This document shows, piece after piece, positions 33,886 through 42,386 of a DNA stretch of 64,000 nt (positions are counted from its first letter, which is position 1; each line of letters begins with the position of its first letter). The stretch is from Vibrio crassostreae (lineage in GTDB: Bacteria; Pseudomonadota; Gammaproteobacteria; Enterobacterales; Vibrionaceae). The DNA lies in NCBI RefSeq assembly GCF_024347415.1, contig NZ_AP025477.1:1674001-1738000 (forward strand), in the 5' to 3' direction. The translations under genes were made by a program, and so were the position numbers. The notes beneath the pieces were generated by a model that was given only the letters and a program-made list of their open reading frames with translations, ran no database searches and was not told the DNA's origin.

Positions 33886-34623
33886 ATGACTAATCCAACC
33901 AAAACCGATCGTAAAGTCACGATCGGCAGCTATATCGCACTCGCTTTCGCGATTGTGTTCTTTTCAGGCTTAATGCAGTCCAATGAATGGTATGGAGTGT
34001 TCGATTTTACAACGCTCAACGGCTCATTCGGTAAGGTCGCTTACGATGTGAGTGAAACGGCCGATGGTATTCAAGCAGCAACGACGTCACTGCGTGGTAA
34101 AGGCGGTAGTGGTGCTCGTGACGGTTTCATTTTTGCTTTGACACTTATTCCGACCGTGATGTTTGCACTAGGTATGATCAACGTACTTGAGCATTACGGA
34201 GCATTGGATGCAGCTCGTAAACTGCTGACACCTCTGCTTCGCCCTCTGATGGGTATTCCGGGTAACTCAGGCTTGGCACTGATCGCTTCTTTGCAAAGTA
34301 CCGATGCGGGTGCAGCGATGACACGTCAGTTGAAAGACGAAGGGCATCTAACTAAGCGTGAAACTGATGTCTTCACCATGTTCCAGTTTACGGCGGGTGC
34401 AGCGATCGTTAACTTTTTCTCTTCAGGTGCCGTGCTGTTCACTCTAACGGCGATGGATGGTTCTTTAGCGGTAACATCGTCAATTGGCTTGGCTGTCGCT
34501 GTGATGTTCATCTTTAAGTTTGTCGGCGCGAACCTGTTCCGTATCTACCTGAATATTACTGAAGGCAAAGAAGACAAACCAAAATCAGACAAAGAACAAA
34601 AACTGGAAGAGGAAGTAGCATAA
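33886..34623 (+). CDS. yjiH: YjiH family nucleoside-recognition (SpmA-like) membrane protein
   Basis: This 245-aa inner-membrane protein has about five or six hydrophobic segments. It carries the Gate/nucleoside-recognition domain: GFIFALTLIPTVMFALGMINVLEHYGALDAARKLLTPLLRPLMGIPGNSGLALIASLQSTDAGAAMTRQL. Related to SpmA; the E. coli YjiH-YjiG pair has the same order. Substrate unknown. It ends in a charged Lys/Glu tail overlapping yjiG by 1 bp (TAATG), indicating coupling. Confidence 0.85.
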   Translation: MTNPTKTDRKVTIGSYIALAFAIVFFSGLMQSNEWYGVFDFTTLNGSFGKVAYDVSETADGIQAATTSLRGKGGSGARDGFIFALTLIPTVMFALGMINVLEHYGALDAARKLLTPLLRPLMGIPGNSGLALIASLQSTDAGAAMTRQLKDEGHLTKRETDVFTMFQFTAGAAIVNFFSSGAVLFTLTAMDGSLAVTSSIGLAVAVMFIFKFVGANLFRIYLNITEGKEDKPKSDKEQKLEEEVA

Positions 34624-35090
34624 TGAGCGAAGTTAAAGCAAAGAAACCAATGGTTACTGATATTTTCGTTGAAGGTGCTAAGAAAGGCTGGGTTATTGCG
34701 ACTACTTCTACAGTACCGAATGTTCTGATGGCGTTTGTGATCATCAAGGCATTGCAGATTACGGGCGCGTTGGATCTGATGGGCAGCGTATTTGCTCCAA
34801 TCATGGCGGTATTTGGTTTACCTGGCGAAGCGGCAGCGGTATTGATCGGTGCGTGGATGTCGATGGGTGGCGCAGTGGGCGTGGTTATTACGCTGTTTGA
34901 CCAAGGCATTTTGAACGGCAATCATATCGCTATTTTGGCGCCAGCTATCTACTTGATGGGTTCTCAAGTGCAATACATGGGTCGTATCATGGGACCAATT
35001 GGTACTGAAGGTCGCTACATCCCGGTGATGATCGCGATTTCGGTATTGAATGCCTTTGGTGCAATGTTCCTGATGAACATTATTTTGTAA
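34623..35090 (+). CDS. yjiG: YjiG family nucleoside-recognition (SpmB-like) membrane protein
   Basis: This 155-aa protein is the SpmB-like partner of YjiH: FVEGAKKGWVIATTSTVPNVLMAFVIIKALQITGALDLMG at the N-terminus and FGLPGEAAAVLIGAWMSMGGAVGV in the middle. The two short Gate-domain proteins probably form one transporter. The plus-strand operon runs into the inverted repeat of the CsrB terminator at 35143-35171, which may stop it as well. Confidence 0.85.
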   Translation: MSEVKAKKPMVTDIFVEGAKKGWVIATTSTVPNVLMAFVIIKALQITGALDLMGSVFAPIMAVFGLPGEAAAVLIGAWMSMGGAVGVVITLFDQGILNGNHIAILAPAIYLMGSQVQYMGRIMGPIGTEGRYIPVMIAISVLNAFGAMFLMNIIL

Positions 35091-35133
35091 CGTAACTTTT
35101 AACGGCTAGCTACTAATCGCTTTTAGGCGTTAT

Positions 35134-35171
35134 AAAAAAGGAAACCCCGTTTGGCTTTCACCAAACGGGGT
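35134..35171 (-). terminator. csrB terminator
   Basis: ACCCCGTTTGG (35144-35154) pairs perfectly with CCAAACGGGGT (35161-35171). On the minus strand it is followed by TTTCCTTTTTT. Confidence 0.93.
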
Positions 35172-35445
35172 CTATTCTTTTCGTAGCCATCCTGCTACTG
35201 CGCGTTACTTATCTTTCAATAGGTAACTAGTGCTCCCTGCATCGTTCCTTGACGTGGCTAAATCCTTTAACCTATCCAATTCATCGCCTTCCTAGCGGTG
35301 TCCTTGCAAACTCATCATCCTGATAAGCGACTCTATCCTAGAGCATAACTTCCTTGCTGATAACTCATCCTAAGCCATCAAATCTTCATCCTGAAGATAC
35401 CTAATCCGTTAGGCTTTTTCCTGTTCCTGCCAACTCCCTGTCGAC
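35134..35445 (-). ncRNA. csrB: CsrB-family small RNA (CsrA-sequestering)
   Basis: Read on the minus strand, about 312 nt contain 16 GGA motifs, many as AGGA or CAGGATG in small hairpin loops (for example TCTTCAGGATGAAGA). The 5' end GTCGACAGGGAGT is identical to the start of E. coli CsrB. A strong terminator closes it. No open frame covers this stretch on either strand. CsrB RNAs bind many CsrA dimers and so relieve CsrA repression; in Vibrio there are several copies controlled by VarS/VarA. Promoter and VarA box are annotated separately. Confidence 0.93.
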
Positions 35446-35451
35446 ATGTGT

Positions 35452-35480
35452 ATTAAACACTGCAGAGGCTTTACTCACAA
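35452..35480 (-). promoter_or_regulatory. csrB promoter
   Basis: On the minus strand TTGTGA (35475-35480), 17 bp, TTTAAT (35452-35457), then 6 nt to the predicted start G at 35445. Confidence 0.75.
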
Positions 35481-35605
35481 TCCACCTCAAGCAGATAATC
35501 TGCAGGTTTATCCAAAGAAAACTGTGCGGACTCATACAAAACAAGGGCTTGGGTTTGTAATCTAGGATTTTTCTGCGAAGCTTGATTGTAATCTCTTACG
35601 TTTTT

Positions 35606-35623
35606 TGTGAGAGATCTCTTACA
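35606..35623. promoter_or_regulatory. GacA/VarA box upstream of csrB
   Basis: TGTGAGAGATCTCTTACA differs from the perfect box at 33570 in one base. Its centre is about 170 bp upstream of the csrB start, like upstream activating sites of rsmZ and csrB in other genera. An extra half site CTCTTAC lies at 35593-35599. Confidence 0.85.
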
Positions 35624-35703
35624 CGTGCGCGGGCGTGAATGCTCATTATTTTATGAATACAGATACTATGAGGTAGCCCGCCGAATAAACTAACCAGTAG
35701 GAA

Positions 35704-36096
35704 ATGATAATGGTTACAGCGTTATATGCTGCGTTGCTCACTTTGGTTATGCTATGGCTTTCCATTGAAGTGATTAAGCAAAGAAGAAAGAATCAAGTGG
35801 CACACGCAGATGGTGGTATTGAATCGTTACAAGTGGCTCGTTCCGCTCAAAGTAATGCTATGGATTATATTCCGATTACAGTGATACTGATGGCGTTGCT
35901 AGAGTTCAACGGCGCTAATGTGTGGCTGATCCATGTTATTGGTATTGCTTTTGTTATTGGGCGTATTGTTCATGGAAAAAGTATTCTTGCTCGCAGTCTA
36001 AAGGGAAGAAAGCAAGGCATGTATTTGACCTTTGCCAGCATGGTATCTTTAGTTGTCCTAAACTTAGCTTACCTACCTTTTGATAAAATGTTCTAG
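35704..36096 (+). CDS. MAPEG family membrane protein
   Basis: This 130-aa protein has four hydrophobic segments. It has the MAPEG pattern: LYAALLTLVMLWLSIEVIKQRR, then VARSAQSNAMDYIPITVILMALLEFNGA, and a late GRIVHGKSI. Members of this family (microsomal glutathione transferase-like) act on lipophilic electrophiles or have unknown bacterial roles. The ATG at 35704 or the second one at 35710 could be used (ATGATAATG). Followed after 8 bp by a small membrane protein gene. Confidence 0.85.
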   Translation: MIMVTALYAALLTLVMLWLSIEVIKQRRKNQVAHADGGIESLQVARSAQSNAMDYIPITVILMALLEFNGANVWLIHVIGIAFVIGRIVHGKSILARSLKGRKQGMYLTFASMVSLVVLNLAYLPFDKMF

Positions 36097-36104
36097 GAAG
36101 CATT

Positions 36105-36629
36105 ATGGCGTTGCGCCTTCCACCTGCTTGGGCGATTGTCCTCGCAGGCTTGATACTCAACATCATGGCGATTGTCATGTCGAGCTTGGTGCTCGATAAA
36201 ATTGAAGCTGAGAAAGCGGAATATAACGATCGAAAATTCGGCAATGTGTACTCAATACAGCTTGCTTGGAATACGATTGAAACCCTAGAGCGCAAGCGCG
36301 AAGCGATTCTGATTCACCTTGATAAACCAGAAACGGTGCAGCCTACCACTGTTCTTGATGAAGCACTGCGTGGGCAACTTAGGCGTTGGGTGAGTAGCGA
36401 AGTGCCAAATATCTCTTTGGCTAAGTTGCCGAAACTGATGATGCTGATAAACAGTGCTCAAGAATCGCAACGAACTCGAATCGATGACTACTATTTGGAT
36501 AACCTGACCTTAGTTGAATTAATCCAAAGGCTTGATGAGAAAATGGCTTTCTATAAGAATATTGCCCTGTTTCTTCAGGTGTTTGGTTTGGCGCTTATCT
36601 TAGCTCGTGACCTCGCTAGAAGACCTTAG
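36105..36629 (+). CDS. Two-pass membrane protein of unknown function
   Basis: This 174-aa protein has an N-terminal membrane helix (AIVLAGLILNIMAIVMSSLVL) and a C-terminal one (IALFLQVFGLALILARDL), with a soluble helical domain of about 115 residues between them. Layout and spacing suggest an inner-membrane protein with a periplasmic or cytoplasmic helical loop. It is co-transcribed with the MAPEG gene (8-bp gap). Family not recognised. Confidence 0.7.
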   Translation: MALRLPPAWAIVLAGLILNIMAIVMSSLVLDKIEAEKAEYNDRKFGNVYSIQLAWNTIETLERKREAILIHLDKPETVQPTTVLDEALRGQLRRWVSSEVPNISLAKLPKLMMLINSAQESQRTRIDDYYLDNLTLVELIQRLDEKMAFYKNIALFLQVFGLALILARDLARRP

Positions 36630-36671
36630 TCTTTAACTTTATTTCCTCTATTTACTTGTCTACTTTTACCT

Positions 36672-37307
36672 TTAGCGAGACTCACTTGGCAGGTTAGGAT
36701 GCTGTTGGCCTTGGTACTTTGGTAACTGTTCTTTCAGTCCCTTAAACGTGCTCAGTGCACTGCCTATCGATAACTTGTTCATCAACCAATTCGGTAGGAT
36801 GCCACCTGCGTTCGCATAAGCGGTGTAGGTGATGTAGGTATTGCCATTAGTCAGCGGTTGCAGTGTCCAAAGTGCGTCCACATCATAGATTCGAATGTAC
36901 CCCGACTCTTTCGCCAAATAGTTCGACGCATCCTTTATCGACAAGACAAATTGCCCATCCTCGATACTGTATTTTGAGTAAGTCACCATGTCTCTATCTC
37001 TGGCAGGCCAAGGTGCTTTGAATTGGGTATAGACGATGTTTTCATCTTCAGATATCTGCATCAACACACGGCTTTGCGACACATTATCTATCCAGTTTGG
37101 CACGTTCTCGCTGTCTTCAAGCAACAACAAAAAACCGGAGTAAGTGGTGGGCGTTTGCATTTGCGCTCGTATTTCGACCAAGCCTTCACGGTGTGGCCTT
37201 TTATCAATCATGATGCCATCTTCACTTTTGACGAACTGCCATGGGTTGGCATAACTCAGTGTCGATAGGGCGCAGAGGCCGAGTACCAAAATCCTAGGTA
37301 ATGTCAT
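36672..37307 (-). CDS. Exported START-domain (lipid-binding) protein
   Basis: This 211-aa protein has a signal peptide (cleavage near SYANP, residue 21). The mature part fits the START fold: NVPNWIDNVSQSRVLMQISEDENIVYTQFKAPWPARDRDMVTY is a typical signature, with VDALWTLQPLTNGNTYITYTAYANAGG later. Bacterial START proteins of this type are thought to bind lipids or sterol-like ligands in the periplasm. Single gene. Confidence 0.85.
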   Translation of the reverse strand: MTLPRILVLGLCALSTLSYANPWQFVKSEDGIMIDKRPHREGLVEIRAQMQTPTTYSGFLLLLEDSENVPNWIDNVSQSRVLMQISEDENIVYTQFKAPWPARDRDMVTYSKYSIEDGQFVLSIKDASNYLAKESGYIRIYDVDALWTLQPLTNGNTYITYTAYANAGGILPNWLMNKLSIGSALSTFKGLKEQLPKYQGQQHPNLPSESR

Positions 37308-37418
37308 TATTCTTCCATAAAAAGAAAAGCTTATCTGCTAGGAGTATAGAATAAAATGGGCTTGGTAGGTGTTACCTATCGCTTTGGGTTCACCTCTTTT
37401 GGAAAAATCACAATGAAA

Positions 37419-37446
37419 ACGGAAGCGTTCGGCCGCTTCCGTTTTA
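37419..37446. terminator. Terminator downstream of the YHS gene
   Basis: ACGGAAGCG (37419-37427) pairs with CGCTTCCGT (37434-37442); T-rich on both sides. Confidence 0.85.
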
Positions 37447-37488
37447 TTCTTGGGTAATGGATAAGTGCTGTAGGCGAGAACTTAGAAC

Positions 37489-37965
37489 CTAGAGCTTATA
37501 GGCTTCTACGGTTTTGATGGTTGTCCAGTTGCTGTTAGCGTCTTGGATGAACTCTTGTGTGTTCTCCAGCCAGCGTTTTTGAACCGATTTGTCTAAGTTC
37601 AGATACAACTTCCCATCTTCCACCTTCCAAGCGAGAGGGTCGGTTTCAAACTTCTTACCCATCGCTACCCCAAACGCGCAGTAACCGCCATATTGAGGGG
37701 CATAGGCTTCTGGATTGGCTCGAAATTCATCTCTGTTTTCACTGCTCGCAAAGTTATAGATCGCATTCTTGTAGGTCGCTGTGAACTCTGATGTGCCTTT
37801 TACTGGGCCTTCATTGGCAAAGTAAGCGACAGGGTCATAACCTTTAATCGCGAGATCATTGCTGTCGACACTCATATCAAGGTCTGCTGCCATTAACGAA
37901 AAGCTGGTGCCTAGTAACGCGGCCAATAGAGTGATTTTTTGACTGGTCGATTTCATGTGTGACAT
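37489..37965 (-). CDS. Exported YHS-domain protein
   Basis: This 158-aa protein has a signal peptide (KITLLAALLGTSFSLMAADL). The YHS domain follows: LAIKGYDPVAYFANEGPVKGTSEFTATYKNAIYNFASSENRDEFRANPEAYAPQYGGYCAFGVAMGKKF. YHS proteins are found near metal-handling systems and can bind metals through the conserved Cys/Tyr region. Met4 is an alternative start. Single gene with its own terminator. Confidence 0.88.
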   Translation of the reverse strand: MSHMKSTSQKITLLAALLGTSFSLMAADLDMSVDSNDLAIKGYDPVAYFANEGPVKGTSEFTATYKNAIYNFASSENRDEFRANPEAYAPQYGGYCAFGVAMGKKFETDPLAWKVEDGKLYLNLDKSVQKRWLENTQEFIQDANSNWTTIKTVEAYKL

Positions 37966-38075
37966 ATCAAGTTCCTTGTCAGTGTTGGTTATCTTGTTTG
38001 AAATAATTTAGCCCACTCGCCCGGTCTATAGAGGGACAAAAGAACTAAAAACTAAGCGAATCGTTCGGAGGATGC

Positions 38076-38900
38076 ATGGATCTGCTTTCACAATTAATGG
38101 AACACTTCTCGATACGCACTGGCGTTTTCTATTCAGGAAACCTGTGTGGAGTATCGTCATTTAACGCGCAACAAGGTAAAGAGGGGCATCTTCATGTATT
38201 GAGCGCAGGGGAGTTGAGCTTGTCTAGTGCTCACACGGAACACCGGCATTTGTCGCAGCCTTGCATTGTTTATCTGCCGAATAGCACACCACATGCGATT
38301 GAAGGTGTGGGAGACGGTGCGGAGGTCGTGTGTGCGAACGTGGAGTATCGTTCAGGACAGATGAATCCTTTATTGTCGGCTCTGCCTGACGTAATAGTGA
38401 TTCCGTTTGAGGATGCGCCTAACTTAATGCCAGTGATTGAGGTGTTATCTAATGAATCGAGCCAAGAATCGTCGGGGCAGCAGTACTTAATGGATAAGTT
38501 GAGTGATGCCTTGATGGCTTTGATTTTCCGTCATCTCATTGAACAACAGAAAATTGATAGCGGCGTTTTCTCGGCTCTTGCTCACCCGCGATTGGCTTCG
38601 GTGGTCACGGCTATTCATCGATTACCTGCTCGTCATTATTCGATCGCCGAAATGGCGTCACTGGCCGCGATGTCTCGCACTCAGTTTATTGAAGCGTTTA
38701 AGCGAGAAGTGGGTGAAACGCCGGGAGACTATGTGCAAAAGTGGCGAGTCTCTGTGGCTCAATCCTTGTTATTGCAAAATAAGCCGATCAATTGGGTTGC
38801 TGATGAAGTGGGTTACAATAGCTACTCAGGATTCTCACGTGCTTTTCAACATGTTGCCGGAGTGTCGCCGCGTCTTTGGCTGAAGCAAAATGTGTCGTGA
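38076..38900 (+). CDS. AraC family transcriptional regulator with cupin N-terminus
   Basis: The 274-aa protein has a cupin-type sensor (residues 5-170: LSAGELSLSSAHTEHRHLSQPCIVYLPNSTPHAIE) and a C-terminal AraC helix-turn-helix pair (SIAEMASLAAMSRTQFIEAFKREVGETPGDYVQKWRVSVAQSLLL and INWVADEVGYNSYSGFSRAFQHVAGVSPRLW). This is the family that often controls quinone or oxidative-stress genes nearby. The start follows TTCGGAGG. The divergent neighbour is the YHS gene, a possible target. Confidence 0.88.
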   Translation: MDLLSQLMEHFSIRTGVFYSGNLCGVSSFNAQQGKEGHLHVLSAGELSLSSAHTEHRHLSQPCIVYLPNSTPHAIEGVGDGAEVVCANVEYRSGQMNPLLSALPDVIVIPFEDAPNLMPVIEVLSNESSQESSGQQYLMDKLSDALMALIFRHLIEQQKIDSGVFSALAHPRLASVVTAIHRLPARHYSIAEMASLAAMSRTQFIEAFKREVGETPGDYVQKWRVSVAQSLLLQNKPINWVADEVGYNSYSGFSRAFQHVAGVSPRLWLKQNVS

Positions 38901-39061
38901 AACGCCGGGCAACCTTACGCGATTTATGGCTATTCGCATGAGGCTGGCCTATGTTTTAGCGGAAATTGAGCGTAGTTTGTTCATTTCTCGAATGACGGTG
39001 TAAAAAGGTGGACTTTATAAGCTCGTTGTAACATCCTGCCCGTCCTATTTTATCAGACATC

Positions 39062-39110
39062 AATGAGACGAAGTGCCTGCTGAACATTATTCAGCCTCCC
39101 GTATCTCATT
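39062..39110 (+). promoter_or_regulatory. Structured leader in front of the T-fold gene
   Basis: An outer stem AATGAGA (39062-39068) / TCTCATT (39104-39110) encloses a hairpin GCTGAA-CATTA-TTCAGC (39079-39095). It ends 9 bp before the AAGGAG ribosome binding site. It does not look like a known preQ1 riboswitch. It could be an unknown regulatory RNA element. Confidence 0.45.
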
Positions 39111-39130
39111 AAAGCACTAAGGAGTTCCAC

Positions 39131-40009
39131 TTGAACCTATTTGTAAGAGACCTTACCGTTATCGATTCTTCATACATCTGTGAACACAGAGGGGTCGTAG
39201 GAGATAGTTGGATTTTAGATGTCACCATGTCTGGTGAATTGAATGAAATGAGCATGGTTCTGGACTTTAGTAGAGTCAAAAAGCAGATCAAACAGCTGGT
39301 TGATCAACATGTCGATCACCGCTTACTGTTGCCAATGAAAAACGCTGCAATCGTGCATCAAGCAAGTAAACCGGGCTACGCTAAGGTGGATGTACTGCGT
39401 GGTGACAAGAGCCTACACCTGCACTGCCCTGATGAAGCATACTGCTTGATTGATGCTAAAGCGATCACCATCGAGAGTGTGACCGCACACGTTTACAATA
39501 TTCTTCGCGATAACCTACCAAGTAACGTCACAGGGTTAGAGATCACCCTACGTCATGAGAACATTAATGGCGCGTTTTACCACTACACCCATGGCTTGAA
39601 AAAGCATGATGGCAACTGCCAACGTATCGCCCACGGTCACCGTTCTCCAGTCGAAATTGTGGTTGATGGTCAGCGTGACGAACAACGCGAGCAGGCGTTT
39701 GCTCAGCGCTGGGAAGACATCTATTTAGGCTCTAAAGAAGACCAAGTTTCAGTTTCATCACTTAACCTGAGTGAACACGCAAAAAGTGTTGATGACGAAA
39801 GTCACTATGGCTTCCGCTACACAGCGCCACAAGGTGAATTTGAGTTAGCGATTGCTAAGAGTGAAACAGAGATCTTGCCAACGGATACCACGGTGGAATT
39901 ACTGGCAGGCTATATTGCAGATCAAGTTGCTCCAAGTTTGGTAGAAAACCAATCACTACAAATTGTGGCTTATGAGGGGGTAGGTAAAGGCGCGATGGCG
40001 TTCCGATAA
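39131..40009 (+). CDS. Tandem 6-carboxytetrahydropterin synthase (QueD/T-fold) protein
   Basis: The 292-aa protein starts at TTG (39131), set by AAGGAG at 39119-39124, six bases before it. It contains two T-fold halves. The first (1-140) has SWILDVTMSGELNEMSMVLDFSRVKKQI, DHRLLLP and an ITIESVTAHVYNIL helix but no CxxxHGH. The second (150-292) has GNCQRIAHGHRSPVEIVV, the catalytic Cys and metal-binding HGH, then PTDTTVELLAGYI and IVAYEGVGKGA. It acts in pterin or queuosine-like chemistry; twice the length of ordinary QueD (about 120-140 aa). Confidence 0.8.
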   Translation: MNLFVRDLTVIDSSYICEHRGVVGDSWILDVTMSGELNEMSMVLDFSRVKKQIKQLVDQHVDHRLLLPMKNAAIVHQASKPGYAKVDVLRGDKSLHLHCPDEAYCLIDAKAITIESVTAHVYNILRDNLPSNVTGLEITLRHENINGAFYHYTHGLKKHDGNCQRIAHGHRSPVEIVVDGQRDEQREQAFAQRWEDIYLGSKEDQVSVSSLNLSEHAKSVDDESHYGFRYTAPQGEFELAIAKSETEILPTDTTVELLAGYIADQVAPSLVENQSLQIVAYEGVGKGAMAFR

Positions 40010-40050
40010 CACCTCACGGGTGACGCAAGTTCACTTTCTATCAGAACAAA

Positions 40051-40086
40051 AAAGGCAAGATAATCCGTTATCTTGCCTTTATTTTT
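40051..40086. terminator. Bidirectional terminator
   Basis: A perfect 13-bp stem, AAAGGCAAGATAA (40051-40063) with TTATCTTGCCTTT (40068-40080), loop TCCG, followed by ATTTTTT. It separates the T-fold gene and the acyltransferase gene. Confidence 0.93.
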
Positions 40087-40106
40087 TGTTGCTCTTTAAA
40101 ACTGAT

Positions 40107-41147
40107 TTAGCGAAGTAGCACGCGTCGTAATGGTGTTTTTTCGATCCCAACAACTAACCCGAAGCTCAACAATACGGTGCCAAAAAATACGGTCACGTCT
40201 TTTGCTAACTCAGTGATACCCAAAACTCCGCAGACGTTGAACAGCACGATAATGATCAAAAGGTGGCAAACGTAGATACCCAACATACGATTCGAGATCG
40301 CGCGAACCCACGCATAGTCGCCGATGTTTGGATTAGCCAAAAGCCACATAAACACGCCCATTCCCCATAGTGCCGTACCAAACAAGAAATCATTCATGTT
40401 GAACCCGACGTCGAACGTGGTGAGCCATGCCGCCTCAGCAAAGTGAATCAACATGCCTAACACTAATAACACCAACGCTTTGGCTGACGACACCTTCCAT
40501 TGATTCTGACGAATGAGGAAGCCTAAGGTCACCATTAACGTGCTAAAGAACGGGCCGTTACGAGTAAAGAAAGGTGCGCTCAGGTCGGTTAAGTTCGCGT
40601 AGCTGCCCGCTAAAACACCATAGACGTAAAGCAGAATAGCCGTTGGTAATAGTAGTTTGTCGAGTTTCATTTCGACCATTAGAGCGATGATCAAAACGGC
40701 ACACACAAGTGCAGGAATAAACCACAAGTGCACCAACCCACCCTCTAAGAAAGAGTTGAGCGGGGTGTTCATTAAAAAGCCCCAATAGCCTTGGCGTTCG
40801 CCTAAGTAACCGAACTCTTCCACCTTCGCGAGGTTGAATGGCATGACTAGGCAAATGATGCTCCAAACTAACCAAACCTTGAGTAGTGGCTTGGAGTAGT
40901 TGACCACGGTTGTCCAAGGCGATGCGGTCAGCTTAGGTTGAATCAGATACCCTGAGATAAGGAAGAAAAGAGGCACAGCGAAGCGAGCGGTTTGGTTAAG
41001 TACATAGCCAATCCAAGGCACTTCATCGATTTGCCAATAAGTAAGTGCCATTTGGCCATGTAAGCCGATGATCGCCAAGATAGCAATCACTCGACCCAAC
41101 TCAATACTGGCGATGCGTTGTGAAGGCGTATGTTGAACGGAAGACAT
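40107..41147 (-). CDS. Acyltransferase family 3 (OafA/YiaH-type) membrane protein
   Basis: The 346-aa protein has about ten membrane segments. It starts RIASIELGRVIAILAIIGLHGQMALTYW, with the conserved R and H of acyltransferase_3, and has AVPLFFLISGYLIQPKL and HLWFIPALVCAVLIIAL later. Such enzymes O-acetylate sugars, lipopolysaccharide or periplasmic glucans. The target is unknown; no glycan cluster is nearby. Single gene. Confidence 0.87.
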   Translation of the reverse strand: MSSVQHTPSQRIASIELGRVIAILAIIGLHGQMALTYWQIDEVPWIGYVLNQTARFAVPLFFLISGYLIQPKLTASPWTTVVNYSKPLLKVWLVWSIICLVMPFNLAKVEEFGYLGERQGYWGFLMNTPLNSFLEGGLVHLWFIPALVCAVLIIALMVEMKLDKLLLPTAILLYVYGVLAGSYANLTDLSAPFFTRNGPFFSTLMVTLGFLIRQNQWKVSSAKALVLLVLGMLIHFAEAAWLTTFDVGFNMNDFLFGTALWGMGVFMWLLANPNIGDYAWVRAISNRMLGIYVCHLLIIIVLFNVCGVLGITELAKDVTVFFGTVLLSFGLVVGIEKTPLRRVLLR

Positions 41148-41269
41148 ATCAGATCTCTAAGAAAATTTTCGTAGAATCTAACAGCCTTTTTATTGAACCA
41201 GTTAGCGCTAAATCAAGGGTTGCGACCTTTGTTTTAAGGCTTATCTTGATTCTTTGAAGCCTGTCGCAG

Positions 41270-42226
41270 CTATATTAAATCCATTGCAGTAAGTGCAAAA
41301 ATACCGAGAGTACAAGTGATAAGAGAAACAACGGTAGTAAGCGCGATAATATTGGCAGCCAATGTTGAATTCCCGCCCATCGCACGTGCCATAACATAGC
41401 TCGCAGCAGCGGTCGGCGCGGCGCTCATCAAGAAGATAAGGCCTAGATCTAATCCTCTAAAACCGAAGAACAGGGCAGCAAGCGTGATCAGTAGCGGAGC
41501 TAAAACCAGTTTGTATCCGGTAGAGAACCAAGTTGGGCCCTTATCTTTTTTCAGCGAGCGTATATCAAGCGACCCTCCCGTGCACAAAAGGGCTAACGGT
41601 AACGTCATGTTTGCGAAATATTGCCCTGCATCGGTCACCATTTTCGGTACTGGGATCGATAGTAAGTAGAACAATACACCTGAGGCGATCGAGATAATCA
41701 AAGGGTTTTTGGTGAGTGTTTTAACGATTACTTGAATGGCTTTGTCACCCGACTCTTGTCCCTTTGGAGTGAGCGCGATAACCGCCTGAATATTATAGAG
41801 AACCGTCAAGGAGGCGACATAAAGTGCTGCGAGTGCGACACCATCGTTGCCGTATATATTGGCGACGTAAGCAAGCCCGATAATAGCAGTGTTGGCACGA
41901 AATCCACCTTGCACTATCACACCTTGGTCTTGAGGCTTTTTAAAGGTAATTTTAGTGCTGACAGTGGTGAACACGAAGAAGGCCAGGTTGGCTAACAAGC
42001 CAAAGATGACGAGCTTTCCACTGGCGGCAAAATCGTGGTTAGATTGAACAATACTGAGGAATAACATCGCGGGTAGAGTGACTTGAAACACCACCTTGGA
42101 TGCGACATCAATGAAATTGTCATTGATTAAGCCAATTCGCTTGAGCATGACACCAAGAAACAGCATTAAACAGATAGGGCCCGTTACTGACGCCGAAAAC
42201 GCAAACTGTTCCCAAAGTGTGTTCAT
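41270..42226 (-). CDS. AEC family transporter (auxin-efflux-carrier fold)
   Basis: The start at 42226 (MNTLWEQFAFSASVTGPICLMLFLGVMLKRIGLI) with AAAGGAAGAAG before it gives 318 aa; the frame opens 23 codons earlier. Ten membrane segments are visible. Conserved parts: VFQVTLPAMLFLSIVQ, GGFRANTAIIGLAYVANIYG, and FFANMTLPLALLCTGGSLD in the second half. The family exports or imports carboxylates such as malate. A TetR gene lies divergently 160 bp away and may control it. Confidence 0.88.
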   Translation of the reverse strand: MNTLWEQFAFSASVTGPICLMLFLGVMLKRIGLINDNFIDVASKVVFQVTLPAMLFLSIVQSNHDFAASGKLVIFGLLANLAFFVFTTVSTKITFKKPQDQGVIVQGGFRANTAIIGLAYVANIYGNDGVALAALYVASLTVLYNIQAVIALTPKGQESGDKAIQVIVKTLTKNPLIISIASGVLFYLLSIPVPKMVTDAGQYFANMTLPLALLCTGGSLDIRSLKKDKGPTWFSTGYKLVLAPLLITLAALFFGFRGLDLGLIFLMSAAPTAAASYVMARAMGGNSTLAANIIALTTVVSLITCTLGIFALTAMDLI

Positions 42227-42386
42227 TCTTCTTCCTTTGTTAGTCGATTTCAATTTCCTTGAATACTGTCGCATTTTTCCACAATTATTAGACAAGAGAA
42301 ATTAATTCCCAGTGGTTAGGCAAAAAACTTTGAAAAAAAGAACGAACGTGCTAAAAATAATCCATCAGACTTATCATTGGTGAATA

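Noticed and set aside
39062..39110. Leader as a preQ1 riboswitch
   Set aside because: The C-rich loop and A-rich tail expected for preQ1-I are absent; kept only as an unnamed structured leader.
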